Shown: positions 17,847-25,179 of the stretch, piece after piece
How positions within the stretch are numbered: position 1 is the stretch's first letter
Layout: every line of letters begins with the position of its first letter
Assembly: GCF_947258935.1 (NCBI RefSeq)
Contig: NZ_CAMYKH010000025.1
Location: 1 to 40,960, forward strand
DNA length: 40,960 bases
Source: an uncultured Muriicola sp.
GTDB lineage: Bacteria; Bacteroidota; Bacteroidia; Flavobacteriales; Flavobacteriaceae
Direction: 5' to 3'
The notes under the pieces: generated by a model
What the model was told of the DNA's origin: nothing
Databases searched by the model: none
Seen by the model: the letters and a program-made list of their open reading frames with translations, nothing else
Program-made: the position numbers and the translations under genes

Positions 17847-19631
17847 ATGCTCAAACAGATCAAAATTCTGTTCGCACGATTCTTTCGCTGGCGATATAAA
17901 CATATCTCCAACAAGACCTTCATCCATATTATGAGCGTTGCCGTCGGTTTTTTAGCAGGATTAGCCGCGGTGACACTAAAGAATACCACTTATTATATTG
18001 AATCCCTCGTAGATCAAGGAATTGCCTTTTCCGGCACACAACTCTACTTTATCAGTCCTATTGTTGGCTTAACCCTTGTGTACCTCTATGTAAAATACGT
18101 CCATAAAGAAAAGCTAGAACACGCTATCTCATCCATTCTTTTTTCCATGTCCAAAAAGAAGGGGATCATAAGTATTAAAAAGATATATACTCCTTTGATC
18201 ACCGCTCCGCTAACCGTAGGATTTGGAGGTTCGGTTGGACTATTAGGGCCGGCTATTGCATCGGGTGCTGCCCTTAGTTCCAATTTGTCAAGATTCCTTC
18301 ATATAAACGCCAAAACTAAGTCCTTACTCATTGCCTGTGCCTCTGCAGGGGCAATAGCCTCAGTCTTTCAATCACCTATTGCGGCCATCATCTTCGCGGT
18401 GGAAGTATTTAGTTTAGATCTGACAATGCTTTCATTGTTGCCATTATTATTTGCGTCTATTTCCGGTGTGTTAACCTCTTATTTTTTTCTGGGCGATGAA
18501 ACACTTTTCAATTTCAATGTAACCGAGAAATTTGAGATCAGAGATACCCTCTTTTATATTGTCTTGGGGGTAGGTACTGCATTTTCATCCATCTACTTTA
18601 CAAGAATGTATTTTGGAATACTGCATTTCTTCAAGCGATTTAAAAGTCCGAAGTACAAGCTGCTGGTAGGTGGGTTAGCTATTGGAACAATGCTGTATTT
18701 TATTCCTCCATTATACGGTGAAGGATTTGGTTATATCAATCATCTCCTGGATGGTAACTCATTAGAAGCATTGGGAAAAACACCTTTTGATGCGTATACC
18801 TCTAATATATGGATAGTTATAGCACTGCTATTTGGCATCACCATTTTTAAGGCAGTTGCCATGACCACCACTTTTGCGGCAGGTGGTGCGGGAGGTATTT
18901 TTATCCCTACCATGGTTATGGGCAGTACGCTTGGGAATGTTGTTGCAAAAGTGATCAACAACATTGGAATGGGTTTTTCAGTTAACGAGAGTAATTTTAC
19001 CCTTATTGGCATGGCAGGTCTGATAGCCGGGGTGCTGCATGCCCCTTTAACTGCCATCTTCCTTATTGCAGAGATCACAGGTGGCTATGAACTATTTGTT
19101 CCTTTGATGATCACCTCGGCCATTTCATTTCTGATCACTAAAAATACGCTAGACCATTCCATATACACCCGCGAATTAGCCAAAGAAGGCGCACTGATCA
19201 CACATGATAAGGATAAAACCGTGCTAACTCTCATGCAACTAGATGATGTTATAGAAAAAAATTTCAAAACAGTTTATCAGAACATGACGCTTGGAGAAAT
19301 GCTGCATGAATCTGTAGCTAAATCTACCCGCAATATTTTTCCGGTATTAAATGCAAAAGGAGTGTTGGTGGGTATTGTGCTTCTGGATGATGTGCGCGAC
19401 TTTATGTTTGACACAAGCCTCTATGATAAACTTCTGGTTGAGACCATCATGCATAAAGCTCCAGAACACATTTTTTATGAAACAGATACCATGCAAACTG
19501 TGATGCAGAAATTTCAGGATAGTAGTGCATGGAATTTACCGGTAATTAAAGATGGCAAATACTATGGTTTTGTTTCTAAATCGAAACTACTTACAGCATA
19601 CAGACGCAAATTGATCAATTTTACTAAATAA
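17847..19631 (+). CDS. ClC-family chloride channel or transporter with C-terminal CBS pair
   Basis: The 594-residue protein has the many-helix ClC membrane domain (about 25-440) followed by two CBS domains (about 460-590), which usually sense nucleotides. Conserved ClC stretches include GFGGSVGLLGP (125-135), SPIAAIIFAVEVF and TAIFLIAEITGGYELFVP. The position normally held by the gating glutamate (GxEGP) is leucine here (L133, codon 18243-18245). Loss of that residue uncouples proton exchange in well-studied ClC exchangers, so this may be a passive anion channel (inference). It is followed after 1 nt by a small membrane-protein gene, so the two are probably co-transcribed. Confidence 0.88.
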   Translation: MLKQIKILFARFFRWRYKHISNKTFIHIMSVAVGFLAGLAAVTLKNTTYYIESLVDQGIAFSGTQLYFISPIVGLTLVYLYVKYVHKEKLEHAISSILFSMSKKKGIISIKKIYTPLITAPLTVGFGGSVGLLGPAIASGAALSSNLSRFLHINAKTKSLLIACASAGAIASVFQSPIAAIIFAVEVFSLDLTMLSLLPLLFASISGVLTSYFFLGDETLFNFNVTEKFEIRDTLFYIVLGVGTAFSSIYFTRMYFGILHFFKRFKSPKYKLLVGGLAIGTMLYFIPPLYGEGFGYINHLLDGNSLEALGKTPFDAYTSNIWIVIALLFGITIFKAVAMTTTFAAGGAGGIFIPTMVMGSTLGNVVAKVINNIGMGFSVNESNFTLIGMAGLIAGVLHAPLTAIFLIAEITGGYELFVPLMITSAISFLITKNTLDHSIYTRELAKEGALITHDKDKTVLTLMQLDDVIEKNFKTVYQNMTLGEMLHESVAKSTRNIFPVLNAKGVLVGIVLLDDVRDFMFDTSLYDKLLVETIMHKAPEHIFYETDTMQTVMQKFQDSSAWNLPVIKDGKYYGFVSKSKLLTAYRRKLINFTK

Positions 19632-19632
19632 C

Positions 19633-19896
19633 ATGTTTTTGAAAAGTAAATATATTATCACCCTTATTGTTCTATCGTCTCTTGTAGCCATTATCTATGG
19701 CTTCACTGTCATTGAAGAAGACCCTGCTCTAGGCAATAAATGCATTGGTTTTGGAACGGTAGGCCTATTCCTGATAGCCATGCCATTATTCCTTTTTAAA
19801 GAAAGCAAAGGCAAGAAAGTGAAAGACTATATGCTAAGTGAAGAGAACATTAAAAAAATGCGAGAGAATCAGGAAAAAAAATCAAAAAATAGCTAG
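19633..19896 (+). CDS. Small two-helix membrane protein of unknown function
   Basis: The 87-residue protein has two hydrophobic segments (about 6-24 and 39-54) and a highly charged, lysine-rich tail ending KKMRENQEKKSKNS. I do not recognise a family. The ATG starts 1 nt after the stop of the ClC gene, so it is almost certainly translated from the same mRNA. A role with the ClC protein is possible, but only location supports it. Confidence 0.7.
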   Translation: MFLKSKYIITLIVLSSLVAIIYGFTVIEEDPALGNKCIGFGTVGLFLIAMPLFLFKESKGKKVKDYMLSEENIKKMRENQEKKSKNS

Positions 19897-19987
19897 TTAA
19901 CTTCCAAAAAAATGGATGATCCTTTACGGCTTTTGCTCAAAAATCCATATTTTAGTATTACACCTAATATTTAATAATTTCATATGC

Positions 19988-20182
19988 ATGACTGGAACAG
20001 TAAAATTTTTTAATGAATCCAAAGGCTATGGGTTTATTACTAACGATGAAACCGGAAAAGACATCTTTGTTCACGCCACTGCCCTCAACGGGGTAGAATT
20101 GAACGAAGGAGACAAAGTAGAATACGAAGAAGAAGAAGGTAGAAAGGGAGTGGTTGCCGCTAAAGTAGAGGTGATCAGCTAA
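19988..20182 (+). CDS. Cold-shock domain protein (CspA family)
   Basis: The 64-residue single-domain protein MTGTVKFFNESKGYGFI carries both RNA-binding motifs of the cold-shock fold: KGYGFI (RNP1) and DIFVHA (RNP2). It binds single-stranded nucleic acid and melts mRNA structure. The start at 19988 gives the normal family length; an upstream in-frame ATG at 19916 would add 24 unrelated residues. The 91-nt upstream region has no clear TAnnTTTG box, so its promoter is not assigned. A strong terminator follows. Confidence 0.95.
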   Translation: MTGTVKFFNESKGYGFITNDETGKDIFVHATALNGVELNEGDKVEYEEEEGRKGVVAAKVEVIS

Positions 20183-20207
20183 TATATTTTATTTTGATTG
20201 AATACAG

Positions 20208-20236
20208 AACGCCTGTGAATCCACAGGCGTTTTTTT
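20208..20236 (+). terminator. Intrinsic terminator after the cold-shock gene
   Basis: A perfect 10-bp stem, AACGCCTGTG (20208-20217) and CACAGGCGTT (20222-20231), has a 4-nt loop and is followed by a run of T. It ends the cold-shock transcript 25 nt after its stop. Confidence 0.9.
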
Positions 20237-20251
20237 GTGTAAATTTTTCTT

Positions 20252-20701
20252 CTAGTTTAAATTACGCCTCTGGATAAAAAAACGTTTTATAATGGTATTA
20301 GCTTCCTTCTCCAAAACCCCGCTGGTTACCTTTGTTTTGGGATGTAAATTACCTCCTCCAACTGAATATCCACGTTGCGGATCGGGAGCTCCATAAACTA
20401 TTTTTGGGATCTGGCTCCAGTACAACGCTCCTGCACACATTTGGCAGGGCTCCAGGGTTACATAGAGCGTACAATCGTACAGATATTTTCCTCCTAAGAA
20501 ATTTGAGGCAGCTGTAATGGCCAACATTTCGGCATGGGCCGTTACATCATTTAACTTTTCAGTTTGGTTATGTGCCCTTGCAATAATCCTTCCCTGAACT
20601 ACAACCACAGCACCAATAGGCACCTCTCCGTTCTCAAAAGCTACTTCTGCTTCCTGCAGGGCTTTCTTCATATAATACGTATCATCCAAGATCAAATCCA
20701 T
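20252..20701 (-). CDS. tadA: tRNA adenosine(34) deaminase, TadA-type zinc deaminase
   Basis: The 149-residue zinc-dependent deaminase has HAE (56-58; zinc ligand plus catalytic Glu) and PCQMC (85-89; two Cys zinc ligands). TadA converts A34 to inosine in the anticodon of tRNA-Arg(ACG). Length and the ENGEVPIGAVVV and SQIPKIVYGA stretches fit TadA. Related guanine or cytosine deaminases share the fold, so a small doubt remains. Its -7 box (20714-20707) ends 5 nt before the ATG, which suggests a leaderless mRNA. Confidence 0.88.
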   Translation of the reverse strand: MDLILDDTYYMKKALQEAEVAFENGEVPIGAVVVVQGRIIARAHNQTEKLNDVTAHAEMLAITAASNFLGGKYLYDCTLYVTLEPCQMCAGALYWSQIPKIVYGAPDPQRGYSVGGGNLHPKTKVTSGVLEKEANTIIKRFFIQRRNLN

Positions 20702-20706
20702 GGTCC

Positions 20707-20766
20707 CAAAAATACAATTTTCACAGAAGTATCTGCCCTCATCAAAAATGAATTAATGTACCTTTG
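20707..20766. promoter_or_regulatory. Divergent promoters of tadA and dxs
   Basis: On the minus strand TATTTTTG (20714-20707) lies 5 nt before the tadA ATG. On the plus strand TACCTTTG (20759-20766) lies 9 nt before the dxs ATG. Both match TAnnTTTG exactly. Neither has an obvious -33 TTTG at the usual distance. Confidence 0.55.
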
Positions 20767-20775
20767 TTCCTTTCC

Positions 20776-22551
20776 ATGAAACTCTTAAATAACATACAAC
20801 ACCCTAAGGATCTACGCGGACTTTCTCGTGATCAATTACCTCTGTTATCAAAGGAATTAAGGGAATTCATCATTGAGATAGTCTCGGCTAAAGAAGGCCA
20901 CCTGGGGGCTAGTTTGGGAGTGGTTGAGCTTACCATTGCCTTGCACTATGTATTTAATACCCCTTATGACAAGCTTATTTGGGATGTTGGCCATCAGGCA
21001 TATGGGCATAAAATACTCACAGGCAGAAGGCATCTTTTTGATACGAACAGGCAACTTGGTGGTCTAAGTGGTTTTCCAAAAAGAGAAGAAAGCGAATTTG
21101 ATTCCTTTGGCACAGGGCATAGTTCAACGTCCATTTCAGCCATTATGGGGATGGCCATCGCTGCAAAACTTAACGGGGATACTAAAAGAGAGCATATTGC
21201 GGTTATTGGAGACGCTTCCATAGCCAGCGGCATGGCCTTTGAAGGCCTAAACCATGCCGGTGTAACAGATGCAAATGTGCTGATCATCCTAAATGACAAT
21301 GCCATAGGGATAGACCCCAGTATAGGGGCATTAAAGAAATATCTTACCAACGTAAAAAAGGGTACTGCAAAGGAGGAGAATATTTTTGAATGTCTCAATT
21401 TTGAATACTCCGGGCCAATAGACGGGCATGACATGAACGCTGTTGTTGATGCCCTGCGCAAGATGAAAGAAATGTCCGGACCGCGACTACTTCATCTTAT
21501 TACCACAAAGGGTAAAGGACTACAAAAAGCTGAAGAAAATCAGATCACCTATCATGCCCCCGGGAAATTTGATAAGGTAACCGGAGAATTAGTCGGTTCA
21601 AAAACAGAAGATCAGCCACCCAAATATCAGGACGTTTTTGGTCATACACTAGTGGAATTGGCCAAAGCGAACAAAAAGATCATTGGCATTACGCCTGCTA
21701 TGCCTACCGGAAGTTCTTTAAAATTTATGATGGAGACCTTTCCCGAAAGAGCCTTTGATGTAGGTATTGCCGAACAACATGCGGTTACAATGGCCGCTGG
21801 TTTGGCAGCCGAAGGAATGATCCCTTTTTGTAACATATATTCCACCTTCCTGCAACGCGCCTATGACCAGTTGATCCATGATGTAGCACTGCAAAATTTG
21901 CCGGTCATCTTTTGCCTGGATCGTGCAGGGCTGGTAGGACAAGATGGAGCAACACATCATGGAGTCTATGATCTCGCATTTTTGCGTTGTATCCCAAATA
22001 TGGTCATTTTTGCGCCTATGAATGAAAGTGAGTTACGAAATATAATGTATACTGCTCAGGAAGGAATTGAACATCCCATGGCCATCCGCTACCCCAGAGG
22101 AAGGGGAGTAATGACTTCCTGGCGTACTCCTTTTAAGAAGATATCTATAGGCACTTCCAGGAACCTTGTCAAAGGTGCTGACATTGCTGTATTATCTCTT
22201 GGCCATATTGGAAATAAGGTCACCGAGGTTTTAAACAGCCTTCATAATCCTATGGAAATTGGTCATTTTGATATGCGTTTTGTAAAACCCTTGGATATAA
22301 CCCAACTCCATCATATTTTCAAAACATATCAGATAGTGGTTACTCTTGAAGATGGATGTGAAATGGGTGGTTTTGGCAGTGCTATTTTAGAGTTTGCCAA
22401 CACCAATGGTTATAAGAACAAAATTAAATGCCTGGGGCTCCCAGACTTTTTTATTGAACATGGTACGGTGGAGGAACTCCAGGCTTTAGGGCACATAGAT
22501 GATACATCTATTACCAATTGTTTAACTCAATTGCTGCATGAGGTTTCTTAA
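20776..22551 (+). CDS. dxs: 1-deoxy-D-xylulose-5-phosphate synthase
   Basis: This 591-residue thiamine-diphosphate enzyme condenses pyruvate with glyceraldehyde-3-phosphate, the first step of the MEP isoprenoid pathway. Three transketolase-like domains are visible: an N-terminal TPP domain with IWDVGHQAYGHKILTGR and GDASIASGMAFEGLNHAG; a pyrimidine-binding domain with DVGIAEQHAVTMAAGLA and DRAGLVGQDGATHHG; and the C-terminal transketolase domain. The ATG at 20776 is preferred to a TTG 12 nt earlier. It ends inside the following DUF3078 gene (14-nt overlap), implying coupled translation. It feeds the prenyl synthase and lycopene cyclase earlier in the window. Confidence 0.95.
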   Translation: MKLLNNIQHPKDLRGLSRDQLPLLSKELREFIIEIVSAKEGHLGASLGVVELTIALHYVFNTPYDKLIWDVGHQAYGHKILTGRRHLFDTNRQLGGLSGFPKREESEFDSFGTGHSSTSISAIMGMAIAAKLNGDTKREHIAVIGDASIASGMAFEGLNHAGVTDANVLIILNDNAIGIDPSIGALKKYLTNVKKGTAKEENIFECLNFEYSGPIDGHDMNAVVDALRKMKEMSGPRLLHLITTKGKGLQKAEENQITYHAPGKFDKVTGELVGSKTEDQPPKYQDVFGHTLVELAKANKKIIGITPAMPTGSSLKFMMETFPERAFDVGIAEQHAVTMAAGLAAEGMIPFCNIYSTFLQRAYDQLIHDVALQNLPVIFCLDRAGLVGQDGATHHGVYDLAFLRCIPNMVIFAPMNESELRNIMYTAQEGIEHPMAIRYPRGRGVMTSWRTPFKKISIGTSRNLVKGADIAVLSLGHIGNKVTEVLNSLHNPMEIGHFDMRFVKPLDITQLHHIFKTYQIVVTLEDGCEMGGFGSAILEFANTNGYKNKIKCLGLPDFFIEHGTVEELQALGHIDDTSITNCLTQLLHEVS

Positions 22552-23641
22552 AGTGTCCATTCCAATTCTGATATGCCTGGGGTTGAATTTCAAACTTTCT
22601 GCTCAGGATACTATTGTTCCGCCACAAGAACCAGATACCACTATTACAGATACTGTAGTGATCCGTGCTTCACAGGAAAGGATAAAATATATCCCCAGAG
22701 AAGTAAACCTAACCAACCCGGTTATTTCATTTAAAAAGACCAGGCCGCGTACTAAAAGGTTTAACCGCTTTAAGCTCCCTTCCTTTTGGGTAGTGGAGAA
22801 CACCCTGGGATTAAACGTAAGCGAAGTTGCCTTTGTAAACTGGAATGCAGGGGGAGATAATGCCTTTTCTGCATTGGCAAATGCCAAATTTGTCCGTAAT
22901 TACAAATTCAGATACGTACAATGGAACAATGACCTGGTACTTCGGTATGGTGTAAATGTACAGGAAGGACAAAAACTTCGCAAAACGGAAGATGCCATTA
23001 GGTTCTCCTCTAGTTTCGGATATCGCAGGGATACCTTAACAAGTTGGTACTATTCAGCCAAGGTGAAATTTAATACTCAGTTCTCTAATGGGTATAAGTA
23101 CCCGGACAGAACCATGCCTATTTCCAGATTTATGGCCCCGGGTTATCTTTTTGTTGGGGCAGGTATTTCATATATCCCGGAAGGCAAAAACTTTAATTTA
23201 TATATCTCCCCACTTACTCAAAAAGCCACCTTTGTTCTAGACCAGAACCTTGCTAATGACGGAGCATTTGGGGTACAAAAGGCCGTACGAGATTCTACCG
23301 GAGCAATTATTCAGGAAGGTGAGAACAAGTTTATAGAACTAGGAATTTCTATTACCAATGAGTGGAAAACCCCTCTTTGGGAGAACGTTTCTCTGGATCA
23401 TAGAATTAGTCTGTATACGGACTACCTGCGTTCTTTCGGGAATGTTGATATAGACTGGGAACTGAATTTTGAGTTCACAGTGAATGATTTTATAAAAGCC
23501 AATTTTGGCACCCAGATCATTTATGATGATGATATCCGTTTTAACCAGATAATTGCTGATGATGGGTCTGTTGTGTCCTCAGGGGTGCCGCGAATCCAGT
23601 TTAGGCAAATGCTGGCTATTGGCCTCAGTTATAGTTTCTAA
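22538..23641 (+). CDS. DUF3078 family outer-membrane-associated protein
   Basis: The 367-residue secreted protein has a signal peptide (ICLGLNFKLSAQ) and the DUF3078 pattern FWVVENTLGLNVSEVAFVNWNAGGDNAFSA (conserved core near 105-120). Alternating beta-strand-like segments follow, ending with the aromatic-terminated QMLAIGLSYSF, as expected for an outer-membrane beta-barrel. The function of DUF3078 is not known to me. It overlaps dxs by 14 nt and is probably translated with it. Its stop overlaps that of the convergent dGTPase-like gene by 4 nt. Confidence 0.85.
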   Translation: MRFLKVSIPILICLGLNFKLSAQDTIVPPQEPDTTITDTVVIRASQERIKYIPREVNLTNPVISFKKTRPRTKRFNRFKLPSFWVVENTLGLNVSEVAFVNWNAGGDNAFSALANAKFVRNYKFRYVQWNNDLVLRYGVNVQEGQKLRKTEDAIRFSSSFGYRRDTLTSWYYSAKVKFNTQFSNGYKYPDRTMPISRFMAPGYLFVGAGISYIPEGKNFNLYISPLTQKATFVLDQNLANDGAFGVQKAVRDSTGAIIQEGENKFIELGISITNEWKTPLWENVSLDHRISLYTDYLRSFGNVDIDWELNFEFTVNDFIKANFGTQIIYDDDIRFNQIIADDGSVVSSGVPRIQFRQMLAIGLSYSF

Positions 23642-25008
23642 AGTTGTTTCCCTGAGATCTTGTTGTGGATATGAACAGCAGCACTGTCTGAAAGACTGGC
23701 CACATAACAGCAACAATTCAACAAAACGGAATAAAGCGACCCGGAAATATCCTGATATTTAGGTGGCAAAGTTGTCATTAAAAGTTGGTCATAATTGCTG
23801 GCAGATCCGTTTTTACTTTTTACCAATGCATTTGAATACGCTTCTAGAATATCGGCAATTATCCGATATCCGGCAATCTCTTTTTCGATCACTTCCTGAG
23901 ATCTGTAGACCTTTTCGGCACTCAAACTAAGGATGTCCTTTATTTGGGCTTTATAATTACTTTTATCGAGTAAAGAGGTGCTGAAATTCCCTTGCAAAAT
24001 CTCTGATTCGTTCTTAATAAAAGTCTCCGTGGCATCACTGATAAGCGTATTGATGGCAAGGGCACGCAGGTAACTTAACCTATCTTCCATATGTGCTAAT
24101 CCGTGATATTTTTTAGTATCGATCCTATCTTTTACCAGCTTAATTAGATATTCCAGGGCAAAATCTTCAGAGATCAATCCAAGATTTATTCCATCTTCAA
24201 AATCAATGATCGTATAGCAAATATCATCAGCAGCTTCAACTAAGAATGTCAATGGGTGCCTGGCATAACTACCATCCTGAGAACGTTGCTTTAGTCCGAG
24301 TTCTGTAGCTACTTCATTAAAAAAATGAGTGTTTGCCTGGAAACAGGCATATTTCTTATCCGCAATATGTTGGGTTGGCTTCTTGGGCAGTGATTCCTTT
24401 GGGTATTTCAGAAAGGCCCCAAGGGTAGCGTAACTGAGTCTAAGTCCTCCCTCTACCCCTTCTCGAGATTCCGTAAGAATTTTAAAGCCGTTTGCATTAC
24501 CTTCAAAATCTATGAGGTCCTGGTACTCCTTAGCTGTCAGTTCACCTTGATATACGGTCCCCGGACCGCTTTTAAAAAACTCACCAATAGCCTTTTCCCC
24601 GCTATTAAAAAACTCGCCTATGGCCTTTTCCCCGCTATGTCCGAAGGGAGGGTTGCCAATATCGTGTGCCAGAGATGCCGCGGCCACAATAGCCCCGAAA
24701 TCATTAAACTGATACCCGTGTATTTCTCTAAGATGCGGATATTTGGCAAGTAGTTGTTTTCCGGCAATACGACCTAAACTCCTCCCTACAACAGAAACTT
24801 CCAAACTATGCGTAAGTCGGGTATGTACAAAGTCGGTCTTAGACAGCGGAATTACCTGGGTCTTATCTTGTAAACTTCTAAAGGCGGAGGAAAATATAAC
24901 ACGGTCGTAGTCTACCTCAAAACCCAAACGGGTTTCGTCCTGTTCCTTCCTCAATCTCTTATTAGTGTCCCCAAAGCGCCGTAAAGACAGTAATTCTTCC
25001 CAGTTCAT
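23638..25008 (-). CDS. dgt: dGTPase-like HD-domain triphosphohydrolase
   Basis: The 456-residue protein starts MNWEELLSLRRFGD. It carries RLTHSLEV (H67), the catalytic pair HD (115-116, in SLAHDIGNPPFGHSG), and EAADDICYTIIDFEDGI near 235-250, all typical of dNTP triphosphohydrolases that cut dGTP to deoxyguanosine and triphosphate. Just after the HD motif the segment SGEKAIGEFFN/K occurs twice in tandem (about 125-146). I chose the ATG at 25008 over a GTG 27 nt earlier because the conserved N-terminus begins there. It diverges from the TonB receptor of the phosphorus region. Substrate specificity among dNTPs is not certain. Confidence 0.9.
   Translation of the reverse strand: MNWEELLSLRRFGDTNKRLRKEQDETRLGFEVDYDRVIFSSAFRSLQDKTQVIPLSKTDFVHTRLTHSLEVSVVGRSLGRIAGKQLLAKYPHLREIHGYQFNDFGAIVAAASLAHDIGNPPFGHSGEKAIGEFFNSGEKAIGEFFKSGPGTVYQGELTAKEYQDLIDFEGNANGFKILTESREGVEGGLRLSYATLGAFLKYPKESLPKKPTQHIADKKYACFQANTHFFNEVATELGLKQRSQDGSYARHPLTFLVEAADDICYTIIDFEDGINLGLISEDFALEYLIKLVKDRIDTKKYHGLAHMEDRLSYLRALAINTLISDATETFIKNESEILQGNFSTSLLDKSNYKAQIKDILSLSAEKVYRSQEVIEKEIAGYRIIADILEAYSNALVKSKNGSASNYDQLLMTTLPPKYQDISGSLYSVLLNCCCYVASLSDSAAVHIHNKISGKQL
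24568..24633 (-). repeat. 33-bp in-frame tandem duplication inside the dGTPase-like gene
   Basis: Two adjacent 33-bp units (24568-24600 and 24601-24633) are identical at 29 of 33 positions by hand count. Each encodes 11 residues, SGEKAIGEFF plus N or K, so the reading frame is kept. Three of the four differences leave the residue unchanged, and the fourth swaps Asn for Lys. Confidence 0.9.
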
Positions 25009-25072
25009 ATGATGTATTTGGCCGCAAGATACCACTTTTCAAAAACGAAAAAAGTAAGGCCTTTCGCACAAC

Positions 25073-25169
25073 TTAACATTGAGGTAATGTCATAACCTAA
25101 ACATAACCTTTAAAAAATAAAGTATTAACCTGGGACTAACATACCCTTTACACGCTCAAGCGTTCTTTG
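25073..25169 (+). promoter_or_regulatory. Pho-box-like promoter A (TonB receptor)
   Basis: Three 7-bp units at an 11-bp period, TTAACCT (25125), CTAACAT (25136) and TTTACAC (25147), end 8 nt before a -7 element GTTCTTTG (25162-25169). Further units lie upstream: ATAACCT at 25092 and 25103 (in phase with the first set) and TTAACAT (25073) with a weaker GTAATGT (25084). Identical spacing occurs before the genes at 29422 and 30667. The direct repeats with 4-nt spacers resemble PhoB sites in geometry. Confidence 0.7.
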
Positions 25170-25179
25170 CACCGTGATA

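Noticed and set aside
19911-19948. Possible stem (ATGGAT with ATCCAT) in the cold-shock gene leader, perhaps an RNA thermometer
   Set aside because: The stem is only 6 bp with a 25-nt loop, too weak to claim.
23638-23641. Overlapping stop codons of convergent genes as something unusual
   Set aside because: Four-base overlap of converging stops (CTAA) is a common outcome of compact genomes.
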